DNA of 64,000 nucleotides from Larimichthys crocea (lineage: Eukaryota > Chordata > Actinopteri > Sciaenidae), in the NCBI RefSeq assembly GCF_000972845.2, contig NC_040012.1, forward strand, positions 10,037,927 to 10,101,926, given 5' to 3'. The position numbers and the translations under genes were made by a program. The first letter of the stretch is position 1; every line of letters starts with the position of its first letter. The notes under the pieces were generated by a model. The model did not search any database. It was not told the DNA's origin and worked only from the letters and a program-made list of their open reading frames with translations. Positions 1-12,500 of this stretch are shown here, in pieces.

Positions 1-1146
1 CTGCTTGCTTTTTCCTGCTTTATGTATTTTGTCTTTACATCAGTGACATTTGCTATTGATAGTAGAGCCCAACTGATGCTTAATGATTGGGACTGCAGAA
101 ATCCCTCTCAGGTGCTTATCAAACACTTGACAGACAGGTGTAATGTTTTATTTTCCAATTTGGAAAACATAATTAACTGAAACAATAAAATTCACTGGGA
201 ATTTAATAATTATAAATAACTATGAATATAAAACAGATAAATTACCTCATACCATCACATACCTCTCTATATTATCTCAATTAAATTATTATAATTAAAT
301 TATTATCATAAGTATCTTTTTCTGCCTATAAGTTCTGTATAACTTATATGTGTATCTGTATGATGGGTATATTGGCCCGGGCTCTAATTGATAACAGTAT
401 GTCAGAGTGTGGTCACATTTGCACAAACAAAGACAGACCTGCTTTTTTCTCATTAGTAGCTACTTAAACATTAAATTATGTTTTTTAAAGCTCATCCAAA
501 GTACTTGCATGCCCCCTTTGTACGTTTATAGCATTATTATTAGCTGTAATTACTTGTAATTTTAGGGTGCATTTTGATCACAACAACTAGTAACTGGTGA
601 TAAACCAAAGTGTTAAACTGTCTTTTTAGTACAAACACTGAGTTTCATACTAAAGGACTAACTTGGATACTCAAGTAATTTTTATGTGGAAAGAACTCCC
701 TGAATTTTGTCCCACATCGTCTACAGTGAAATGGACAGGAGGTTTCAATTCCAGTAATAACTTCTCAACATGTAATGTATTTGGGTATTGTCAGCTGTGA
801 TTTCATCCAGCCTTTAGAGGAAATGTGTTTGTTCAGTGGAAACAGCTGGTCTGAAGGGGTTAATGAGTGTCCCAGATTTGTTTTTTCAGCTTGTGCCGTC
901 AACACGTGGTAAACAGTTTAAAGGGCTCTAGAGCTGCAGGATTGGTTGACATTTCCTACTTTGATACACACTAGTTATCTGATTTATTGTTTCTGTGAAG
1001 TGTTTTATTTCCTGACAATATTCACATCAGATTACTGATGAAGTTGGAACATGTACAGTATCAAACTTTGTGCCTACAACCACTACTGTTCTTTTTGTCT
1101 TGGTGTCGTTCCCTCTTGCCTTCACCTTGTACATCACTGGGTGCAG
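1..1146. other. AT-rich intron or upstream sequence of eef1d
   Basis: No coding exon is recognisable here on either strand. The sequence is AT-rich. It should be intron of eef1d, because the next plus-strand exon starts at 1147 in the middle of the protein and the N-terminal exons of eEF1D (the GST-like N-terminal region) are not found. They probably lie before the window. Confidence 0.5.
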
Positions 1147-3397
1147 GTGAAAACGGCCCTGCAACAGGCCAAAGGGCGCCCGCAGAAAAGGCAGCACAGA
1201 AACGTAAGTCCTCCTCATCCCGTCTCAGCCACAAAGCGTGCATGGTTGAGACGGACGGCCGGGGCGTGCTGGCTGCTTGAACTAGAATGTGCTACTATTG
1301 TCACGGCGCTAAGATGTCTCCTGCTGCGTCACCATCTCACCATCCTGCATCTTTTTTTGAGGTGTCGTACACTAACTGATTTAAGAATGAATGATTTTAC
1401 AATCAAAGCCAATCCTATTAAAATGCTAATGATTTTCTAATATTTCATTTCCAAGTATTTAATTGTGAAAGTTCTGAAATCATTTATCAATAATCGATGA
1501 AACTTTTGATGTTGAAATGACAGGAGGGGAAATGACTCGCCTGGCTCTGTCTAAAGATCTTCAGTGCTCACTAATGAATGTTTTAATTAATTATTAATTA
1601 TGACGGTTTCATTATGTGACTTTTATTTTTTATTATTATACTTCATTCCATACAGAGGTAGCATGTGTCATCTTTTTAGTGCTCTTAGGTGTATTTGTTA
1701 CCTTTCGGACAGAGCCAGACCAGCTGTGCCCTCGTGTTTTCAGCCTTTGTGCTCTGCTAACTTGTCGCACTCGTATTATATTTAAAAGACAATCACGAGA
1801 GCCGTATCTATCTTCTCATCTCTCTGTGAGAAAACGAATGTGGGGTACGAATGTGGGATAAAAGGTTCTTGTGAAGTAGTGGTGTTAAAAATCTTGGACA
1901 GGGCTCGTCTGCATGCTGACATTGAACAATAAATCCTCTTTCTTGGGGATGGATGGATTTCACTTTAACATCAGCATTGTGTGTGTGAGGTGTATCCAAA
2001 TCATTTTTTTGAAACATATTTTGGCCCTGCATGTTTTTTTTGTTTGTTTTTTTTGCTTGCTTCTTCCCTTCAGCTTTGGATTGGATCTACACCTGGATGA
2101 TGTTTTTTTTTTCTTCATTTGAATCCTGACCTGAAACGCAACACTGCTAATTTGCTAATTAATTTGTTTATCTTTCCACAGTCATCCTCACATGCAGGAG
2201 GAGACCAGGAGCTGGTGTCACGCATGAAGAGCCTGGAACTGGAGAACCAGGCTCTGCACAAAGGTGTGTGTGTGTGTTTCGTCTTCCTGAGCTGTTGTCT
2301 TCTTGTTTTACACACTCATTCATACTAAACTTCACTATTTCTGTTTGCTTATTAGTTGTGGAGACCATGAGAGATGCCCTGCAGAAGCTGGAGTCCAGAG
2401 TGGCCATGCTGGAAAAGTCCCCTGCACCAGCAGCCGTCCCATGTGCTAAGGTAGATGAATAAGTTTTTTATTTTATTATTTTTTTTATTTTTAAAGTGTT
2501 TTAATTATGTCATCCATGTTTTAAGACTTTTCCATTGTTTTCACCAGGCTGCTCCAGTCCAAGCCGCTCCAGTCAAACAGGTGGAAAACGGTGGTGGTGA
2601 AGACGATGATGACGATGACATGGATTTGTTTGGCAGTGACGAAGACGATGACGAGGCAGCGCGCCTCAAGCAGGAGCGCCTGGATGCCTACGCAGCCAAG
2701 AAGTCCAAGAAACCCGCCCTCATCGCCAAGTCATCCATCCTGTTGGACGTCAAGCCCGTATGTACCCTCCCCTAAAATCAGGACATTTGTCAATTTCTAC
2801 ATTATTTTTTTTTAAATAGTTCTGTCAACTCATTTAAGATAAACATGGATGATCTAATGATCTAAATCAGCTGTAAACTGGTGAATCCTGTGTCACATTG
2901 TGAGTGAATATGTGTCCTCCATGTTTCCTTAGTGGGACGATGAGACTGACATGGCGAAGCTGGAGGAGTGCGTGCGCTCGGTGCAGATGGACGGGCTCCT
3001 GTGGGGAGCATCCAAACTGGTGCCAGTTGGCTACGGCATCAAGAAGCTGCAGATCAACTGTGTGGTTGAAGACGACAAAGTTGGCACAGACATCCTGGAG
3101 GAAGAGATCACCAAGTTCGAGGACTACGTAAGTAACAAACCACATAAATAAATGAGCGTTATCGACCTTCTCGTCTGAATACACAAGATGTCAAACTTTT
3201 ACCTTAATGTTGAAGGGGGGAAACATTCCAGTACTCTGTATCCGATATTCAATTCTTTTATTATTGACTTTAAATAAAATAGACTTTGATGCACAATAAA
3301 TCACTATCACATCATGAATATGTTCATATATACAGACATCTTTATTCTTTCTTTGCAGGTCCAGAGTGTAGATGTCGCTGCCTTCAATAAGATCTAA
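1147..3397 (+). CDS. eef1d: Elongation factor 1-delta (eEF1B delta), C-terminal exons; partial gene
   Basis: eEF1D is the GDP/GTP exchange subunit of the eEF1 complex and recycles eEF1A during translation elongation in the cytosol. Exons read: 1147-1203 (likely cassette exon, 19 codons, phase 0), 2182-2263, 2356-2450, 2548-2757, 2933-3127 and 3359-3397 with TAA. All phases join. The second and third exons carry a heptad leucine-zipper-like stretch ([13 protein letters not shown], then METMRD-type repeats). The fourth carries the acidic run [20 protein letters not shown] and the conserved [17 protein letters not shown]. The fifth is the guanine-exchange domain ([46 protein letters not shown]). 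The protein ends VDVAAFNKI, the usual eEF1B terminus. The 5' exons are missing because the window starts inside the gene. Identity is clear; the 57-nt exon is less certain. Confidence 0.95.
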
Positions 3398-3455
3398 GCT
3401 CCACCAGCTCTTAACCCGCTCCACCAAAGTGTTGCTGCTGCTCCTGGCTTCCACG

Positions 3456-3464
3456 TTTATTAAA
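3456..3464. promoter_or_regulatory. Overlapping poly(A) signals for eef1d (+) and the TRIM gene (-)
   Basis: The string TTTATTAAA holds ATTAAA on the plus strand (3459-3464), 62 nt after the eef1d stop, and AATAAA on the minus strand (3456-3461), about 120 nt after the TRIM stop at 3580. The two genes converge with only 182 bp between their stop codons, so their 3' UTRs are likely to overlap. Confidence 0.6.
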
Positions 3465-3579
3465 TCTTAAGTTTTGAGCACAACCGCTGTCTCTGTGTCA
3501 TTATTATTCTCAGTCATACATGAATATTTTTGAAGGTTACTGGACTGCCAAGCTTGATGGAGTGCAGTCAGCTTTACTT

Positions 3580-6500
3580 TTAAAGAGAGCACAGCTTCAA
3601 AGAAGAGCCCAACCCCACCCAAAATCCCGGGAATACAGGCTGGATGAATGTCGTTTTAACTTTATGGAGTAAAACCATTGCATCAGAAACATTATAGAAA
3701 GACAGAGTCCCACCCCTGAAGTCCAGATACACTCCTATCCTGCTGCCACAGGGGGCAGCGAGGGCCACACTCTCTTTGTTGTGCTGAAATGAACAGACTG
3801 AGTAAGAGCAATCCAGGCTCCAGGATTTGGAGTTGTGGCCAATCTTGCAGTCGCTCCCTCCTCCACTCCTGCCTATGTTTTTGTAGCAGATGCCGATAGA
3901 AACTCCTCCTTTACCAGCCCACTCTACCTCCCAGTAGCAGCGTCCGGCCATCCCAGCTTTGCATAGTACCTGAGCCCAGCTGGTGAAGCGAGCCGGGTGG
4001 TCCGGGTAGGGCAGTGGCTCCGAACGTGTGGTCACCCCACGACGACCATCGGAGAAGCTCAAATAAGGGTTGGCTGTGTTTGGGTCCAGGGTTATATCGT
4101 TGTAATCTGGACACAGGAGATGCATGTTGTCAGACACCAACCAGAGGTCACTGGTTTCATAAAGACTTCTTTTTTTTAACTCTACTCACATTGTAGAAAA
4201 TCAGCTCTTGTCTTCGGTTCCGAGTTGTATGATGCATCAGTGTCTCTCGCTGTTACATGTAGGAGATGACAGACGTTAAGTCAGAACAGTGGAAAAAGGT
4301 TTTTAGACGCTCCTGGTAAAAGTCCTATTAATTATTTCTCACTCGCAGTTGGAGCACTTTACTGGTTGGATGGGTTTGAAACTCGGCTGGTTAAATCACC
4401 GGTACAAAAGATTAAGAGCAGTGTCAGAAAATAAAGTTAAAGGAGCAAGCCTGTGTCTTAAATATGCACTCTATTGCTAAATAATGTATGACAAAGACAG
4501 ACTAAACTAAATGAGGGTTTCTTTTTGTTATAAAACTTTTGTGTTTTGAATTGGAGTATTTCTGATAAACTGAAGGATTAAGTGTTGATTTATATGTTGA
4601 GGAATCATACTTCTAAATAAGAAATGTTAAAACTGCTCTTGGATTAACTGGAAAATCCTAAAACTGGACAGACCATTGGACAGTTGATGTTCAGGGGGAG
4701 GGATAAATTAAATAATTCACATACCTTTAGTCCTTTCAGAGGTATTTTGATTGCTGGCTTCCTTCAGGGAAATAACTAGAAATGCAGACAAACAGTATTT
4801 ACTGTTCATAATTTCTGTAGTTAAAATAATTACTTTTCTGTTAACTATTTTAATGTTAATTAGACGTACCCTTATCAGAGATTCTTTTGAAATCTCTTTC
4901 AAGTGTTTCATCCAGACTGTCTCTGAGATCAGCCAGAGCTCCTCTCATGCTTTTATACATCAAATATGGAAGTGCGTCAGTGCTGGGCATCTCCACAGGC
5001 TTCACGGGGAAGTGAAGAGACTTGCACTTCTGCGGTGACGTGCAACACAACCAAATTAGATCAGACAGCATTTGAATGCAACCTTTAACAAAGCAGGAAG
5101 AATCTTTTTGAGAGTCGTGAAACTGTACGTCAAGTTCATGCTGGAAAAAAAATAACTCAAATGAAAATATAAAAGACCAGAGTTATGTAATGCTTGTATG
5201 AGGCCTTGTGAACCTTTAGACACTCAGTTATTTTTACTGTATTTAATGAACATGATAACCACAACAGATCTTTGTCAATCACAGTCTCATTACTGTGAAA
5301 GAAATGCCTGACATGATCAACACCTTAATAGTTAAACAAATCAAATTTTGGGGGAACTAACAGGCTGCCAAATATAAATCCACCTGGTAGCTTTTTTTAC
5401 AATAGTTAATAAAGAATTATTATTGTTGTTAATAATAAAATGGATCAGTATCGGTATGATGCAGGTGTTATACATACAAATAAGTATGACTTGAGCCTCC
5501 ATTTATTGTTTTGGAACTTATGCTTTTATTTTGATACATTTCCTCACTTCATCTTCAGCATAATTTTTAGTTTGACATAAAGAAACAACGCTCACTGTTG
5601 CAGGTTTAACCTAGTTTGACATAAAGAAACAACGCTCACTGTTGCAGGTTTAACCTCTGTACATTAGTACACACTATACTTACTATACTATACTAATTAC
5701 TTGTGTATTAACGGCCATCTTTCAGAGAAGGCTCTGTTGTCTGGACTAAATGGGAAATTATCTAACAACAGAGTTTGAATCTGGAACATAACTTTCAAAT
5801 AACAATTTTAATCATATGCATCATTTAAATCATCGTACCTAACGCTTTACGGCACTAAGTCACACACCGCCAAGTATTTCAATGATTTTAGTGAAACTGG
5901 ATGATATTTTATGGAGAAAATGTTTTCTGGTTTCTCCTCCAGCTGAGTTGCCTTCGAGCTTTCTGATGGACAGTTAACACTACAGCTGCTCACTTTGTGA
6001 GCTGGGCTGTGAGCTTGGAGCACTAGAGGAGTGTTGGTGTTTGTACCACAGGTGTTTTAGATCACCAGGAGTTGTTTTTTAGGCTTGTGGTGAGGGGGAA
6101 TGCTGACGGAAGCAGCAACAGGAACTGGGTGAGCAGGTTTAGCAGCTTATATGAAATGCTGCTTTAAAAACTGGTGTGTTGTGGTCACGCTTCACTTCTG
6201 GTTAAACCTGCAATTGATTTGAAGTGAGAAGGCTTCTGCAATAACCAAGGCTTGAGGAGATAAAAGCATGTCCTCAGGTGATAACATTACTGGCTGTGGT
6301 TCTCCTTTGTTGCATACCTGAAGGAAGTGGACGTGGTCCTCAGTGCGAGAAAGCTTCTCCAGCTCAGCCTCAGCCCTCCTGAGCTCCACGATCTCCCTCT
6401 GTATCTTCTCCAGCAGGTCCTCAGCCTGACTGACAGTCGCTCTCTCCTGGACTCTGATCAGCTCCTTCACCTCGCAGCTTTGTTTCTCTATTGAGCGGAT

Positions 6501-8995
6501 CAGCTTGGAGAAAATCCTCTCGCTCTCCTCCACAACTGCTTCTGTCGAATGCTATGGAGGATAAACTTTTTCTCTTTTTTTTTGTCTCCAGGAATCATGC
6601 ACACTTCATCATCATTTTAAGTGCAGACAGGGTACAACACGCTTTAATAGGTCTTATTGAAAAGATGCTCACCTTGATGTATCGGACAACATATCGAAGC
6701 TCCTTCTCCATGTCTTTCAATTTCTGCACAGACTTCAAAGAGGTTTCTTGGAGTTTTTTCTAAGAGAATACAAAGATGAATATCACAAAGTGCAGTGCCT
6801 TAGGCTGCTCAGTCGCATATTTCTTCCACGCTTGACTTTCAAGATGGAAAGTTTTGATTTTACTATCAAAGGACTGGATTGCACTGAAAGGCCTTTGGTC
6901 TATCAATCTATACTTTTGACACAGTAACATCAGAGCACAAGATATGGCTGCAAGGCCACGACACATTTTACACTCCCTGTATTCAATATTTGAAATGCTG
7001 AGGCCTTTAGACCCGTCAGGCGATAAAAGACATATCCTTCATCACAGACACAGGATATACAAATATGACCGGTTTATCAACGCGGTCAGCAGTTGGAGCT
7101 GCAGCAAGGCAGAGAAACATGATATCTCTTTCATGTAGGTACACTAAACAAAAGTCTACAGCAAGCGGCCAGTAAGCTTGGAAAGACTGGAAACAAATAC
7201 ACCTACCAGCACATCTAAAGCTCACTAACTAACACAATTAATCTTGAATGTTTAATTTAGTTACAAAAATCGTGTGTAAAGAAAAAAGTGTAAAAACAGG
7301 GTTTGTGCATCAAACTGGCTGAGACCATTAAACTTCCTGCCTGACAACCAAGCGGCAACCACTGTGGCGGGAAAATGAAGGTGGTGAAATCAAGCAGCTG
7401 CTACAGAACATATTAAAATGTCCAACTTCACTTCATTAAGGCTTAAAGTTATCCATAATTAACAGCCTGGCTACTTTGATTAACAGGTGGGCGCCCTTAC
7501 AGATGACTTGTTTGAGCGCCCAGGCATCATTCGGTGTGACGTCACGGATACGGTGTCCATATTGGCACCGCTATCAGATGTGTGGATATTTAAGATGTGA
7601 TGTAGGATATTGTTTCTTTTAACTGGATAGATAAGAGGTCAGGTCAAAGGTTAAGGCCCATAGGTGGGGTTTTCTTCTCTTATCTACCTGTCCCTCTGAT
7701 TCGACTTATTTTATTGCATGTCTAAGGGTGAGTTATTTTGATTGTATGTTTTGGGGGCATAGCCTACCGTATATAAGGGCTTGTCAGGGCATAGATCAGG
7801 AGAGTCTCATCATTCGGCCAGGGTAACGTTTTACTTGTTACGATACTGAACTTATTGTAATAAATTATATAAAAAGTTATACAGCTAAGACAGTGTCGGC
7901 GGAGTTTCTCTTCAAACATCTCCAACTGCATCACCACTGAAAATATACGACACCAGTCTTTCTCCTAAGCTGACCAGCTAACCTTCTGTAGCCTTATTTA
8001 CTGCAGATATCACAGCGGTGTCAATCATCTTGTGTAAGTCTCCAACAGAAAGTGAATAACTGAAATGTCAAACTATTTTTCAAATAACACCAAAGTGCCG
8101 GAAAACCGAACAAAGACATCTCATGATAGCCAAAAGCTGGTTGTTCGGTGTAAAGGATAACCCTGATGATGTCATAGTGATGTCATCGGGGTCATTTACT
8201 CAAACTTGAAGCTTCTCCAGATCCACAGTAAACATTACACAAGTGTTATCACAGGCTGAAGAGTACAAACCATAACTTGACACCTGATTTTGTTGACATA
8301 AATCAAACTTTACAGGATGTCCTATCTGATCTAACTGCAAATCAAGTTGTAAAAACCAACAGCTCCTCAACATGTTAATGAATAATTTCTGCCTCTTAAG
8401 AAATATCCAGACCCACCTGTTGTGTTGCTCTCTCGTCCACCACTGAGACTGTGTCGTGGCTCTTGTGTCTCTCTTTAACGCACTGGGAGCAGACATACTG
8501 TTGGTCGGTGCGACAGTACAGCCTCAGTGATTTATCATGTTGTGGGCAAAGCTTCTCTCTCGGCTGATCTGAAGCTGGGATCAACTTGTGGGCCTTCCCG
8601 TGAAAGCGTTCTTCGTGGACTCTCAGGTGAGCCACACAGTAAGAGTCTGAGCACGCAAGGCAGGATTTGACAGCTTTGCTTTTTCTCCCTGTGCAAACAC
8701 TGCATTTCACTTCCTCTGCTTTGGAAACGTGTTGAGCTGAAGCTTCAGACTGTTTAAACTTCTCCACCACTTCACCCAGGACAGTGTTTCTGCTCAGCAG
8801 AGGTCTCGGATTAAACACCTGCCTGCACTGTGGGCAGCTGTACTGTCCTTTCTGCTTGGCCCTGTTCCAGTAATCTTCAATACAATCCAAGCAGTAACTG
8901 TGTCCACAGGGGATTGTCGCCGGGTCTCTTAAAATCTCCAGGCACACTGAACAACAAAACTGGTCTTGTTCAATAGAAATAGTTGCTGCTGCCAT
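3580..8995 (-). CDS. TRIM E3 ubiquitin ligase, RING/B-box/coiled-coil/PRY-SPRY (TRIM16/TRIM25-like fish family)
   Basis: Predicted RING-type E3 ubiquitin ligase of the large fish TRIM family; relatives act in antiviral and inflammatory signalling. Coding exons in gene order: 8995-8417 (193 codons), 6759-6673 (29), 6551-6318 (234 nt, the canonical coiled-coil exon length in this family), 5029-4870, 4757-4725 and 4181-3580 with TAA. Phases agree throughout, giving 564 residues. RING Cys/His are visible at residues 15-57 (CxxC, CGHSYC, CPQC), followed by B-box cysteines (CSVCTGRK, CLACSDSYC) and a B-box 2 (CPQHDKSLRLYC). Exons 2-3 are heptad-rich and end SRTEDHVHFLQ. The last exon is PRY-SPRY (TLDPNTANPYLSFSDGRR, CYWEVEWAGKGGVSIGICY, RIGVYLDFRGGTLSFYNV). 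No key RING residue is missing, so it appears functional. The exact orthologue cannot be named. Confidence 0.9.
5568..5655. repeat. 44-bp tandem duplication (two copies)
   Basis: A 44-bp unit beginning TAGTTTGACATAAAGAAACA occurs at 5568-5611 and again at 5612-5655, nearly identical. It lies in an intron of the minus-strand TRIM gene, between the 160-nt exon and the 234-nt exon. No function is suggested. Confidence 0.9.
7430..7580. repeat. Dispersed short element, copy 1 (intron 1 of first TRIM gene)
   Basis: A stretch with ATTAAGGCTTAAAGTTAT, then AATTAACAGC and CTTTGATTAACAGGT, recurs at about 9990-10110, 50060-50250 and (inverted) 53820-54050. The copies are clearly diverged. The size and lack of coding capacity fit a non-autonomous element; the family is not recognised. 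Confidence 0.6.
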
Positions 8996-9525
8996 TTCCT
9001 ACAACGCTCTCAACAGAAACTGGAAGAGACAAAGATGGGCGTGATTTTCCAGGTGTGCTCATACTGTAACAGCTTCTCAGGTTACACCTGCTGCACCAGG
9101 AAGCCTCCAATCACAGCCAGCTTATCCAGCCAATAGGCCGTCCCAGATAAAGCAAAGAACAGCCTTCTGTTGAACTCTTAGATATACATAATAGTCATAT
9201 TATCTGCACTGACGTGTGAAATTTCAGACAAAAGCACTGCAGTGTCTCCGTGTGTGTGTGTCACAATGTCCCTGTTTGCTCAGAGTACACTTTAAACCAG
9301 CCCGCACGCAAAAAAAATACACTTTTGTACAGGTGTGTTTGTTTTTTTTAATGACAGCAAGTCACAAATTACAATATATTATTACACATATCTGTAAATT
9401 ATAATGATCACGTTGAGGTTTTGGTTAAAAAATAAAGTATAAAAGCATAAATGTATTAAAAACAAACTAAATTTCAAATACTGGAATAAGTAGTAGTTGT
9501 TCAGTTCAACTTATGCTGCTTAATA
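8996..9525. other. Upstream region of first TRIM gene; intergenic
   Basis: This holds the 5' UTR and promoter region of the minus-strand TRIM gene and then AT-rich intergenic DNA. No coding exon, RNA gene or clear promoter motif could be assigned. Confidence 0.5.
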
Positions 9526-9526
9526 C

Positions 9527-12500
9527 TAAGTCAGTATTGTCTTCAGTGGCACGTATATTTTCTTGTTCATACCTACACCATAACACAAGATGCAGTTATA
9601 GTTGATTGGTGAAAACAAAGTGATGGCAAGAGATGAATTATTAAATGTACAACTCATGAGTGTCAAAAAAAAGAGTGTTGAGGTATGACAACGTTCAGCC
9701 GGGGCAGGTGCATGTGAAACATCAATGTCCACTACAGGTTTATTTCCTTCTGGGGTGAGAGCGTCGCTGAAGATGCCTCTGTCTGGATCCCATGGGGAGT
9801 TTAGAGCCTGAGCAGACAGAAGAGGAACTATTAGTCTGGAGCGCCCACTAGGCAACAAACATCATGAAGATACCATGTTAGATATCCTGGATATGGAGAT
9901 CTTTCAAACTCCACTGTAGTAGTAGTAGAGTAGAGTTAGATGAAATCTCTTTCATGTAGGTAGACTAAATAAAAAGTCTTGGCAAGCAGCCAGTTAACTT
10001 ATCTTAACATGAAGTAACTTGCTGGTTCAAATTGTATTAAGGCTTAGAGTTATGCATAATTAACAGCATGGCGGCTTTGATTGACAGGTAGGTGCTGTTA
10101 CAAGTGATAGAAAAGCACAGAGGAGTTACCGATGTTTTGACAGGGTACAACAGATGCAGTCACTCAACTTTGTGACGGCCTCTTCTCATCTCGTCTTCTC
10201 TGCTGCGTGTCGCTTTGTTTCTTCCATTCATTCAACATCCCACTCACACTACATGTTACAGTCATGCATACACGCACCTCCCTCTACTGACGAACACACG
10301 TCATGTTATCCTTTGTTCAGTTTTGTTTAGGGATTTTTTTTTCTCCGTTGTTTGATTTATTAAATAATAAATTGCTTCAACCTGCGTCTCCTTTGTTTTT
10401 GTCACAGCCTCAGAGCTGGGTCTTGACGTCTTGTAGGTGTTTCCGGTAAAATAACGTATCCATCTTGACAATTTGACTAAAATCTTGATAAAAAGTCTAA
10501 ATGATAAATATGATTCCTACAAAATGCTACAAAAATGTATTTAACGTATCAAACATTAACATTTGTGATACTATCTGCATTTGGATTGCTCGTGTAAATG
10601 TAAAACTGGCTCGGCTCCCTGTTTAATGCTCAAACACATTTACTTTTTGATAATGATATTTACCAAATGGTGAGAGGGCAAACGTGGGCATAAGAGGTCC
10701 TGGACAGAGGAAAGGGTTCAGAGGGTTCACAGGACTTTGGTCTAGACCGGATGAAGGGATCACTGTAAGCACAAAGAGAACAAACACAGTTACTGCAGAG
10801 TCTCGGTGGGCTATCAGAATCTGCAGCAGTGTCATCCTTACACTCGAGCAGATTCAGCAAACTATAAACAAACAAGTTGACTAAGATGTTTGTGCCGCAT
10901 GATAATGTGGTTATAGTGAGAGGCACAAACAGACAGGGGTTTCTGCAGCATGCAGTTTTTAAAAAAAGTTACATTTAATATCACACAGAATGAAACTGAA
11001 GTATGAAAAACCAGTACAGATAATAAAGCCTAGAATTACTGATATTCAAACCATATTTTGTCAGTACTTCACAGCTGTTTATGAGAAATAAAAACAATTC
11101 ATTTTAAAAAAGATGGAGGACATTAATCTAGTTTTAATAATAACTAGTGTTTAAGCTGTGGTCAATACATTTAGGATGGTAAACCATCATTTAAGTTTGA
11201 AATGGATGCTCCTTAGACAGACAATGCCTACTGATCCGTGCTACATATCTTACTATAATAATAAACATTAGATAAATAATTAAACACATTTTATGTGTGA
11301 GTGCATTATGCTGCCAGATGTTTACACTAAAACTCTTTTGTGTTATCACTGGATAAAAATCATTTATTGATTAAGTTGTTCAACAGAAAATTATTTCATC
11401 AAGTGTTTTTGTCATTTTTCCACCAAAAATTGCAATTTTTTTCTCAACTAATTCGACTATTTGCTTTTGCATTATGTATTATGATTTTCTCTGTTGTGAA
11501 TTTTAATATCTTTGGGTTTTGGACAGTGACACAAAAGTGATTTGAAGATGCCACCTTGGACTCTGCAAACCTGTGGACGACATTTTAGGATATTTCATAG
11601 ACTAAATGATTAATCAATAGGTTTTGTGTTCTGCATCCCTGAAAAAAGAAAACCTGTAGGAAGAGTCCAGAGCTTTGTCCAGTTCTATGAAAGGTTTAAG
11701 TTAGACAAGAGGTTTTTAAATGTAGTTAAAGATCTGTTTGCATTCACATTGAACTATTACAGTTGATAAATGCATTGCTAGCTATCACAGGTTCTGTAAT
11801 AAAGGCTGTAATCTTGTGACTGACTCTTCTAAATCATATTTTGAAGACGAGAATGACTCACCTTGCGTTGCTTCCATTTGTACAGCTGCTTCTCCATCAC
11901 TGGGCTGTGTTGTGTTGAGCTGTGCGGCAGGATTTGGAGGACCTACAATGACTACATCTCTCACTGCAAAAGAGAAAAATGACATAAGCAAGAGTTGACA
12001 GAAGAGTTCAGTAATTTGATTCAACTCGTGGTATCTACCTTTCTCGTAGATGCAGACAAATCCTCCCTGGCAGACCTCCTGCAGCAGTCCTTTAAAATCT
12101 GCCACAGCTGTCATAACCGGGCCAAAGCTGAGGTTTGAGACTGAAGGCATAACTGATAATGCCGGTGGAGCTTGGAGAGACTGACAACTCTGGAGTGACA
12201 GAGAGAGTGTGAGATGTGTTACTGTGTAAGAATTCAGAAATGAATAAGCCCGTCTGGCATCAATCTGAGCGGTACCTACCTGCAGAAAGTGGACGTGGTC
12301 TTCGGTGTGGGAAAGTTTGTCCAGTTCAGCCTCGTTCTTCTTCAGCTCTGCGATCTCCTTCTGGATCTTCTCCAGCACCTGCTCAGCCTGACTGACGGCC
12401 GTCTTTTCCTGGGCTTTGATCAGCTCTCTCACCTCAAAGCGCTTCAGCTCGATCGACCGGATCAGTTCGGTAAAGATGGCGTCGCTCTCCTCGGCTGCTG

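Noticed and set aside
1051..1440. 129-codon plus-strand open frame covering the 57-nt eef1d exon
   Set aside because: It reads through a clear donor (GTAAGT at 1204). Only 1147-1203 is supported as exon.
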